Assembly: GCA_900549485.1 (NCBI GenBank)
Contig: UROG01000001.1
Location: 80,630 to 144,629, forward strand
Direction of reading: 5' to 3'
DNA: 64,000 nucleotides
Source of the DNA: an uncultured Eubacteriales bacterium
GTDB lineage: Bacteria > Bacillota > Clostridia > Oscillospirales > Oscillospiraceae
Shown: positions 24,506 through 31,346 of the stretch, piece by piece
Position numbering within the stretch: position 1 is the first letter of the stretch
How the letters are laid out: every line of letters begins with the position of its first letter
The notes under the pieces: model-generated
Databases searched by the model: none
Told to the model about the DNA's origin: nothing
What the model saw: the letters and a program-made list of their open reading frames with translations, nothing else
Position numbers and translations under genes: made by a program

Positions 24506-25726
24506 ATGGATATTCTGGGTACCCTCCGGGATCTGGCACTGGAATCCGGCTTTGCCGCGTTCGTCGTGACCGACGGCGGCTGGAAGAACCTTGTCATGAT
24601 AATTATTGCTTTTGTTCTCCTTTACCTCGGTATTGAGAAAAAGTTTGAGCCGCTGCTGCTCTGCGGTATTGCATTCGGCTGTCTGCTCTCGAATCTCAGC
24701 TACTTTATCGGTATGGGCGAAAACGCTCTGTACCACCCTGAGCTGTGGTCGGAGTTCCTGAACGAAGCCAGCCCCTACTATCACAGCTACGGCCACGTAA
24801 TGTCAAACGCGGGTCTTCTTGACTTCTTTTACATAGGCGTTAAAGCCGGTATTTACCCCTCGCTCATTTTCATGGGCGTCGGCGCAATGACCGACTTCGG
24901 TCCGCTGATAGCCGACGCAAAGAGCCTTCTTCTCGGTGCGGCGGCGCAGCTCGGCGTGTTTGTCGCGTTCTTCGGCGCGGTTCTCCTCGGCTTCACCGGC
25001 CCCCAGGCCGCTTCCATCGGTATCATCGGCGGCGCAGACGGCCCCACCGCGATCTACCTTACCACCAAGCTCGCACCTGAGCTTCTCGGACCCATTGCGA
25101 TCGCCGCGTATTCGTATATGGCGCTGATCCCTCTGATCCAGCCGCCTATCATGAAGGCGCTTACCACTGACGAGATGCGCAAGGTCAAGATGGTTCAGGC
25201 ACGCCCTGTCAGCAAGAAGGAAAAGATAGTGTTCCCCATCGTTGTGTCCACCTTTGTTATCCTGCTTCTGCCCTCGACCGCTCCTCTGATAGGCTGCCTC
25301 ATGCTCGGCAACCTCTTCCGTGAAACGGGCGTCACCGACAGACTTTCCGATACTTCCCAGAACGCTCTGATGAACATTGTCACCATTTTCCTTGCAACCT
25401 CCGTCGGTGCTACAATGGTCGCCCAGAATTTCCTGACGTTCAATACGATCAAGATCATTCTCCTCGGCCTGGTCGCATTTGCCATCTCCACTGTCGGCGG
25501 TCTTCTCGGCGGTATCGCAATGTTCTACGGCTCCGGCAAGAAGATCAATCCTCTTATCGGTTCCGCAGGCGTTTCCGCGGTTCCTATGGCAGCCCGCGTC
25601 TCTCAGGATGTAGGCCGCAAGTTCAATCCCAACAACTATCTGCTGATGCACGCCATGGGACCCAACGTGGCCGGCGTTATCGGCTCCGCGATCGCGGCAG
25701 GCTTCCTGCTCAGCGTTTTCGGCTGA
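24506..25726 (+). CDS. oadB: sodium-pumping decarboxylase beta subunit
   Basis: The 406-residue membrane protein has many hydrophobic helices and the family hallmark GIIGGADGPTAIYLTTKL, which contains the aspartate essential for Na+ translocation in studied OadB. A second re-entrant-type motif NPLIGSAGVSAVPMAARV and a C-terminal LMHAMGPNVAGVIGSAI are also typical. It decarboxylates carboxybiotin and exports Na+, closing the four-gene operon. Confidence 0.95.
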   Translation: MDILGTLRDLALESGFAAFVVTDGGWKNLVMIIIAFVLLYLGIEKKFEPLLLCGIAFGCLLSNLSYFIGMGENALYHPELWSEFLNEASPYYHSYGHVMSNAGLLDFFYIGVKAGIYPSLIFMGVGAMTDFGPLIADAKSLLLGAAAQLGVFVAFFGAVLLGFTGPQAASIGIIGGADGPTAIYLTTKLAPELLGPIAIAAYSYMALIPLIQPPIMKALTTDEMRKVKMVQARPVSKKEKIVFPIVVSTFVILLLPSTAPLIGCLMLGNLFRETGVTDRLSDTSQNALMNIVTIFLATSVGATMVAQNFLTFNTIKIILLGLVAFAISTVGGLLGGIAMFYGSGKKINPLIGSAGVSAVPMAARVSQDVGRKFNPNNYLLMHAMGPNVAGVIGSAIAAGFLLSVFG

Positions 25727-25734
25727 TTTAAAAT

Positions 25735-25776
25735 AAGCCCCAAAATTCCTGCCCTTGAAAGGAATTTTGAGGCTTA
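25735..25776 (+). terminator. hairpin after oadB
   Basis: AAGCC..AAAATTCCT pairs with AGGAATTTT..GGCTT around an 8-base loop. There is no T run, so it may be a weak terminator or 3' end stabiliser. Confidence 0.5.
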
Positions 25777-25816
25777 ACAGATACGTTTTCAAAAAAACCA
25801 TCAGGGAAGAAAAATT

Positions 25817-26146
25817 ATGGCAGTATTCGACGATTTTATGAAGCTTGACATCCGCGTCGGTACGATAACCGGCGCGAAGGTTTTTGAAAAGGCGAGAAAA
25901 CCGGCGTATCAGCTCACGCTTGATTTCGGCGAAGAGATAGGCGTAAAACGCTCCTCCGCCCAGATAACGGAGGTGTATACCCCCGAGGAGCTTGTAGGCA
26001 GACAAGTGCTTGCGGTCGTGAATTTCCCGCCGCGGCAGATCGCGGATTTTATGTCCGAGGTGCTTGTTCTTGGAACGTACAGCGCACAAGGGGTTGTCCT
26101 TGCCGTGCCGGATAAGACGGTCAAAAACGGCGACAGGCTCGGCTGA
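25817..26146 (+). CDS. csaA: CsaA family tRNA-binding protein
   Basis: The 109-residue protein is a stand-alone EMAP/Trbp111-type tRNA-binding fold, with the CsaA signature KLDIRVGTI near the N-terminus and SSAQITxxYxPEELxGRQVxAVVNFPPRQIADFxSEVLVLG in the middle. CsaA was described as a chaperone-like protein linked to secretion and binds tRNA and peptides. Length is exactly that of the family. Confidence 0.95.
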   Translation: MAVFDDFMKLDIRVGTITGAKVFEKARKPAYQLTLDFGEEIGVKRSSAQITEVYTPEELVGRQVLAVVNFPPRQIADFMSEVLVLGTYSAQGVVLAVPDKTVKNGDRLG

Positions 26147-26217
26147 ACACAGGACAGGCTGACGCTTTTAAAAGCGGCTTTCAGAAAAAAAGAAAAAAGA
26201 TTTTTAAAGAATCCTAT

Positions 26218-26301
26218 ATGCAGGAAAAAAATGACCTGACACATAAAAGAAAACGCGGACGTAAAAACGCCGCGAAACCGAAACAAAAATTAAATTTTTG
26301 A
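26218..26301 (+). CDS. possible very basic 27-residue peptide
   Basis: An ATG-initiated ORF encodes a lysine/arginine-rich peptide (contains HKRKRGRKNAAKPKQK) with an AT-hook-like RGR core. There is only a weak AAAGAA upstream, and the region is AT-rich intergenic, so it may be chance. Confidence 0.2.
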   Translation: MQEKNDLTHKRKRGRKNAAKPKQKLNF

Positions 26302-26303
26302 GA

Positions 26304-26345
26304 ACAAAAGAGCTATTGTCAATTCTGTGACAATAGCTCTTTTGT
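26304..26345. terminator. 18-pair perfect hairpin upstream of ferric-type importer
   Basis: ACAAAAGAGCTATTGTCA (26304-26321) and its exact complement (26328-26345) flank a 6-base loop. It most likely ends csaA transcription before the next promoter; the right arm carries a short T stretch. Confidence 0.65.
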
Positions 26346-26377
26346 GCAACTTGTGAATTCTTTGGCGTACTTTGCGA

Positions 26378-26406
26378 TTGACAAGCGTGAAATATGTTGA
26401 TATTAT
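26378..26406 (+). promoter_or_regulatory. promoter of ferric-type ABC importer 1
   Basis: TTGACA (26378-26383), 17 bases, TATTAT (26401-26406), about 58 bases before the binding-protein start. No obvious Fur-type palindrome was recognised across it. Confidence 0.75.
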
Positions 26407-26463
26407 ACTAACAAGAGCGTCGTTTAACGATTGCCAACGAAAAAAATTTAAAAGGAGAAACCA

Positions 26464-27504
26464 ATGAAAAAGTTTATCGCAATGCTTCTGTGCCTTGTTA
26501 TGGTACTGTCGCTCGCACCCATGTGCTTTGCTGCGGATGATGTCAACGAAGATATCACCGGCGACGTCATGATATACACCTCCATGTATCAGTTTGTTAT
26601 TGATATGATGGATGCCAAGCTTGCAGAAGTATTCCCCAACTGCAATATCGAGTTCTTCTACGGCGGCACCGGCTCCCTGCAGACCAAGCTTGCAGGTGAG
26701 ATGGAAACCGGCACACTCGGCTGCGACATGATGCTCGTTGCTGAGCCTGCATATTCTATCGAGCTCAAAGAGGGCGGCTGGCTGCACAGCTTTGAGGTAG
26801 AAGATGCTGACGAGCGTCTCCGCTTCCCCTACGATGAAGACGGCTACTGGTACCCCGTCCGCGTATGCAACATGGTTCTTGCATACAACCCCGACCTCCA
26901 CACCCCCGAAGAACTGCCCAAGACCTTCAAGGATTTTGCATTTGACGAATCCCTCAAGGGCAAGATTTCCATGGGCAATCCTCTGACCTCCGGCACCACC
27001 ATGGCTGCTGTTGCGGCTCTGTCCGACAAGTACGGCTATGAGTACTTTGAGGCTCTCGGCAAGAACGACGTTATGATCGAGTCCGGCTCCACCGCTCTTG
27101 CAAAGCTCCAGACCGGTGAGTGCGATGTCATCATGATCCTTGAAGAGTCCGTTCTCAAAGAGCGCAAGGAAAATAATTCCAAGCTCGCCTGCATCTACCC
27201 CGAAGACGGCGTTATCCTCATGCCCTCCACCGTTATGATCGTTGACGAGGACAAGTCCCTCAACATGAATACCGAGGCATGCGAAGCAGTTGCAAACTGG
27301 CTCCTTGGCGAAGATGGCCAGAAGCTCATCCTCGAGGGCTATATGCACTCCGTCGCTACCGCAGTCACCGACGTTCCCTTTGATTCCGTTGACACCAACT
27401 GGCTCATCGAGCAGGATATGGGCGTTGACTGGGAGCGCTGCTACAAAGATCGTGATGAGATCCGCACCAAGTTCCAGGAGTTCGTCACCGTCGAAACCAA
27501 GTAA
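26464..27504 (+). CDS. ferric-type ABC importer substrate-binding protein 1
   Basis: The 346-residue secreted protein belongs to the AfuA/FbpA-like cluster of binding proteins (iron(III), spermidine/putrescine or phosphonate type). It has a Sec signal (about 1-24) without a convincing lipobox, then the N-lobe start DVMIYTSMYQFVIDMMDAKLAEVFP and a STGS-like FYGGTGSLQTKLAGEM. As the mature protein lacks a clear anchor, it may attach through the permease. It is the first of three genes with the permease and ATPase that follow. The real substrate cannot be assigned. Confidence 0.85.
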   Translation: MKKFIAMLLCLVMVLSLAPMCFAADDVNEDITGDVMIYTSMYQFVIDMMDAKLAEVFPNCNIEFFYGGTGSLQTKLAGEMETGTLGCDMMLVAEPAYSIELKEGGWLHSFEVEDADERLRFPYDEDGYWYPVRVCNMVLAYNPDLHTPEELPKTFKDFAFDESLKGKISMGNPLTSGTTMAAVAALSDKYGYEYFEALGKNDVMIESGSTALAKLQTGECDVIMILEESVLKERKENNSKLACIYPEDGVILMPSTVMIVDEDKSLNMNTEACEAVANWLLGEDGQKLILEGYMHSVATAVTDVPFDSVDTNWLIEQDMGVDWERCYKDRDEIRTKFQEFVTVETK

Positions 27505-27532
27505 TTTGTAAGATCGTGTAACTTAAACCCTT

Positions 27533-27563
27533 AGGGGGAAGCTGCCTCCGGCAGCTTCCCCCT
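27533..27563 (+). terminator. intra-operon hairpin (attenuator)
   Basis: AGGGGGAAGCTGCC and its perfect complement flank a TCC loop between the binding protein and permease genes, with only a weak T tract. It probably lowers permease expression relative to the binding protein. Confidence 0.7.
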
Positions 27564-27610
27564 TGATTTCATTATAAATCACAGTATAAAAATGTTGGGA
27601 GAAAACTTGG

Positions 27611-30109
27611 ATGCAGCAACTTAGAAAAGATAAAACCGATGCTTCCGAGCTGAGATGCAAGATAGTCCTTGTCATCTTCCTGCTTGCAGGGGCGGCTCTG
27701 ATACTGAGCGGCATGTGGGGCATCGGCAAATATAACAGCTCCGGTTTTGACACCGAAGCCGGTTTTATGTATGTTCAGGAGCTTACCGGTGCGGTTGACA
27801 AGCTGTACACCGGCTCTATCAAACCGGAAATAGAGGCTATGGCTCCGGAAAAAGCATCGGCATTTACGGACAAAATTTATGATATGGTCGTATATAATTG
27901 GTCCGAGGAAACGGGCGAGGACAGAAAAGCCGATGTTGATGAATATCTTTCCGGTGCGGAAGGTGAAGAATACCGAGAAAAGCTGAGCAAGCTGTTCAGT
28001 CTGAGCTTTTCCCTTACCGGCCCGAAGGTATCAAATTCACAGCTCAAGGCGATAAAGGCTCTTACTCCGGAAGAAAAGGCGGAGTTCAGGGCAAATCTGA
28101 TCGACTGTATTCTTGACGGCACTGCCGAAAAATCCGAGATCGCGGCCGACGCCTGCAAGAAGACCGAAGGCGAAGAGACGACTGCAACGCTGATGCAGCT
28201 CTGGCTCACCACGATCAACGACAGCAACGAGCCCCTTTCCACCGAGCTGACGAACGGGCTGAAAAAAGCCGTCCGTCAGGCGGACGCGAGAATAAGCGCG
28301 TATAAAATGACGGTCAACGGCGAGGTCAATTTCCTTACACGCCTCTGCCTTGCACACAGCAAGACCATAATACTCATCGGCATACTGCTTTTTGCCGACC
28401 TTTTGCTTCTGATAATCATGATGGCGAAGGAACACAACTGGACTATGGACTATAAGTGGGTGCTTATATTCCTTATTGTTGACTTCCTTGTCGTCTTTCA
28501 GGTCATGCCGCTGGTTTATCTTGTGGTAAAGGCGTTCTTCCCCGAGGGCGAGTTCACCTTTGAGGTCTTCAAGCGCCTCTATACCTACCCGATGAACCTT
28601 GGCGCGCTGAAAAATACTCTTATCGCCGCCACCGCGACGATGGTACTCGGCACGATCCTTGCCTTCCCGCTGGCATGGCTTGTCGGGCGCACGAACCTTT
28701 ACGGCAGAAAATTTTTCCGTTCGCTGTTCGTCATGACCTATATGGTTCCTCCGTACGTCGGCGCAATGGCGTGGCTGAGACTTCTCAACCCCAACGTCGG
28801 CACGATAAACCAGGTGCTCCGCATGATATTCGGCCTTGGCGACACTCCCGGCCCTCTGAATATCTATTCTATCGGCGGTCTTATCTGGGTTCTTACCACC
28901 TTCTACTATCCCTATGCGTTCATCACCATTTCCAGAGCAATGGAAAAAATGGATCCCTCCCTTGAGGAAGCCTCCCAGATATCCGGCGCTTCTTCTCTCA
29001 AAACCGTGTTCAAGATCACCCTCCCCATGATGACGCCCTCACTCATCGCCGGTGCGCTTCTTGTGTTCGTGTGCGCAATGAGCTGCTACGGCATCCCGTC
29101 CATTATCGGCGCACCCGGCAAGGTGCATACCGTCACGACGAGAATAATTGAGTATAACGGCCTCGGCGCACAGGGTCTGAGCGACGCGACCGGTCTTGCG
29201 GTGTTCCTGATGCTGCTGGCGATAATAATTCTGTTCGTTTCGGACTTTGTTGTTGCAAAGAAGCAGTACATAACGGTTTCCGGTAAATCCACGCAGCCCA
29301 ATAATGTCGATCTGGGCAAGTGGCGCGTTCCGATCACGGTTCTTGTGACGCTCTTTGCGGTCATCGTCATTCTCATCCCCTTTGCCACGATCCTTACCAC
29401 ATCGTTCAAAATCGACGTTGGCAAGGCGGTTACCAACGCGGGCAACTTCACCCTTTCCCAGTGGAAGACGATATTCTCCCGCGAGGAGACAATGCACTGT
29501 CTCAAGAACAGCCTTGTCTTCGGCGCTGTTACCGCAACCGTGGGTATAATAATTGCCTGCTCCATGAGCTATCTTCTCCAGCGTACAAAGGTGCGCGGCA
29601 GAAAGATACCCGATTTCCTGATAACTCTCGGCTCGGGTACTCCGTCCGTTGTTATCGCCCTCGGGCTCATCATGACGATGAAAGGCGATTTCGGTATAAA
29701 CATTTACAACACCGCTTATATCATGATCATTGCCTACCTTATAAAATACCTCATGATGGGCATGAGGACCGTTGTCTCCGCCATGAGCCAGATACATGTG
29801 TCTCTGGAAGAATGTTCGCAGATATCCGGCGCGTCATGGTTCAGAACCATGTTCAAAATAACCGGACCGCTGATCTTCCCCTCCATTGCAGCCGGCTGGT
29901 TCCTTATCTTTATACCCAGCTTCTATGAGCTTTCAATGACAACCCTGCTCTATTCCAACACAACAAAGACTATCGGCTTCCAGCTCTATGAGTATTGGAC
30001 GTTCACCAGCCAGCCGCAGAGCTGTGCAATGGCGTTCGGCATCCTGATGATAGTTGTCGTGCTGAATTTTGTTCTCAACAAGATAACAAAGGGCAAGTTT
30101 GCGATTTAA
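27611..30109 (+). CDS. fused ABC permease with large extracytoplasmic domain
   Basis: The 832-residue protein carries two complete binding-protein-dependent permease domains, each with its EAA-type loop (EEASQISGASSLKTVFKITLP at about 455-475, EECSQISGASWFRTMFKITGP at about 735-755). Single-chain permeases are usual for FbpB/ThiP-type importers, but these are typically 500-570 residues. Here a first helix (about 17-38) is followed by a roughly 210-residue acidic, helix-rich segment outside the membrane and a second helix near 250 before the first permease domain. GGGAG lies 9 bases before the ATG. Confidence 0.9.
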   Translation: MQQLRKDKTDASELRCKIVLVIFLLAGAALILSGMWGIGKYNSSGFDTEAGFMYVQELTGAVDKLYTGSIKPEIEAMAPEKASAFTDKIYDMVVYNWSEETGEDRKADVDEYLSGAEGEEYREKLSKLFSLSFSLTGPKVSNSQLKAIKALTPEEKAEFRANLIDCILDGTAEKSEIAADACKKTEGEETTATLMQLWLTTINDSNEPLSTELTNGLKKAVRQADARISAYKMTVNGEVNFLTRLCLAHSKTIILIGILLFADLLLLIIMMAKEHNWTMDYKWVLIFLIVDFLVVFQVMPLVYLVVKAFFPEGEFTFEVFKRLYTYPMNLGALKNTLIAATATMVLGTILAFPLAWLVGRTNLYGRKFFRSLFVMTYMVPPYVGAMAWLRLLNPNVGTINQVLRMIFGLGDTPGPLNIYSIGGLIWVLTTFYYPYAFITISRAMEKMDPSLEEASQISGASSLKTVFKITLPMMTPSLIAGALLVFVCAMSCYGIPSIIGAPGKVHTVTTRIIEYNGLGAQGLSDATGLAVFLMLLAIIILFVSDFVVAKKQYITVSGKSTQPNNVDLGKWRVPITVLVTLFAVIVILIPFATILTTSFKIDVGKAVTNAGNFTLSQWKTIFSREETMHCLKNSLVFGAVTATVGIIIACSMSYLLQRTKVRGRKIPDFLITLGSGTPSVVIALGLIMTMKGDFGINIYNTAYIMIIAYLIKYLMMGMRTVVSAMSQIHVSLEECSQISGASWFRTMFKITGPLIFPSIAAGWFLIFIPSFYELSMTTLLYSNTTKTIGFQLYEYWTFTSQPQSCAMAFGILMIVVVLNFVLNKITKGKFAI

Positions 30110-30156
30110 GCAAGTGGAAACGGTTTGACCCGCCGCACGCGGGAACATTGATAAAG

Positions 30157-30176
30157 CCGTGCGGGGAACCGCACGG
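30157..30176 (+). other. hairpin before the ATPase gene
   Basis: CCGTGCGG (30157-30164) and CCGCACGG (30169-30176) enclose GGAA just upstream of the ribosome site. Such a stem may protect the processed 3' segment or tune ATPase translation. Confidence 0.45.
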
Positions 30177-30193
30177 AGAATATGGAGGATAAT

Positions 30194-31267
30194 ATGGCAA
30201 GTATTACTATAAAAAACGTAACAAAAGCCTTCGGGGACAATGTTGTTCTGAAGGAATTCAACCAGAGCTTTCAGGACGGCGAGTTCATAACTCTGCTCGG
30301 CCCATCCGGATGCGGCAAGACGACCATGCTCAGAATGATCGCCGGATTTGAAAAGCCCACCACCGGCGAGATCCTCATAGGCGACAGGGTGGTTTCGTCC
30401 GCGAAGACCTTTGTGCCGCCCGAGAAGCGCGATATAGGCATGGTGTTCCAGTCCTATGCCGTCTGGCCGCACATGACCGTTGCCGAAAACGTGGCGTATC
30501 CGCTTACCATCCAGAAAAAGAAGAAGGACGAGATAAAGAAGGAAGTTGACAGGGTTCTGGAGATCGTCCATCTCTCCCAGTATGCCGAACGTATACCCAG
30601 CCAGCTTTCCGGCGGACAGCAGCAGCGTGTTGCGCTTGCAAGGGCGCTTGTCGCAAGACCGCAGGTGCTGCTGCTTGACGAGCCTCTTTCAAACCTTGAC
30701 GCAAAGCTGCGTGAGAGCATGCGCTTTGAGATAAAGGAAATACAGGCACGTCTCGGCATAACCGTCGTGTACGTCACCCATGATCAGACCGAAGCAATGG
30801 CGATGTCCGACAGGGTCATTCTTATAAACAGAGGCGTTGTGCAGCAGGTCGCATCCCCCGCAGATATATACGACCACCCCGCCAACCAGTTCGTAGCGGA
30901 CTTCCTTGGCAAGGTCGTGTTCCTCAAGGGCAACATTGCCGGCGGCAGGATAGTGCTTGACAATACGAACCAGTCCATCGCCTATGACGGAGACAAGACG
31001 GGCCGCGTTGAGCTTGCCCTGCGTCCTGAAAGGATCAGCATATCCCTCGACGGCGGCGAGCTTGAGGGCGTTCTGGAAAGTCAGTACTATCTCGGCGATG
31101 TGGACGACTGCCGCGTAAAGGTCGGCGACGTCACCGTAAGAGTTATCGCCCCGCCCGAGACGTATCACCGCATGAAGCTTGGCGACAAGGTGTATCTCAC
31201 GTTCAGAGAAAAACTCATCTTTGACGAAGACGGCTCTCTGGATGATAAGCTCAAAATAATGACCTGA
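30194..31267 (+). CDS. ferric-type ABC importer ATPase 1
   Basis: The 357-residue ATPase has Walker A GPSGCGKT, Q-loop, signature LSGGQQQRVALARAL, Walker B LLLDEPLSNLDAK, the H-loop in VTHDQTEAMA and a C-terminal TOBE-like regulatory region (about 240-357). It is of the FbpC/PotA/UgpC type. The second ATG is chosen because GGAGG sits 5 bases upstream; the first adds four residues. It powers the permease at 27611. Confidence 0.93.
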   Translation: MASITIKNVTKAFGDNVVLKEFNQSFQDGEFITLLGPSGCGKTTMLRMIAGFEKPTTGEILIGDRVVSSAKTFVPPEKRDIGMVFQSYAVWPHMTVAENVAYPLTIQKKKKDEIKKEVDRVLEIVHLSQYAERIPSQLSGGQQQRVALARALVARPQVLLLDEPLSNLDAKLRESMRFEIKEIQARLGITVVYVTHDQTEAMAMSDRVILINRGVVQQVASPADIYDHPANQFVADFLGKVVFLKGNIAGGRIVLDNTNQSIAYDGDKTGRVELALRPERISISLDGGELEGVLESQYYLGDVDDCRVKVGDVTVRVIAPPETYHRMKLGDKVYLTFREKLIFDEDGSLDDKLKIMT

Positions 31268-31295
31268 TATAGAGAAATATAATAAACCGGTAAAA

Positions 31296-31336
31296 GAGCC
31301 AAAAGACCTGAAACACGAGGTCTTTTGGCTCTTTTT
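31296..31336 (+). terminator. terminator of importer 1 operon
   Basis: GAGCCAAAAGACCT (31296-31309) and AGGTCTTTTGGCTC (31318-31331) form a perfect stem followed by TTTTT. It is also placed to end the convergent kinase gene. Confidence 0.92.
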
Positions 31337-31346
31337 GTTTAAGCTC

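Noticed and set aside
24803..26089. 428-codon ORF antisense to oadB and csaA
   Set aside because: No domain and it crosses two clear sense genes.
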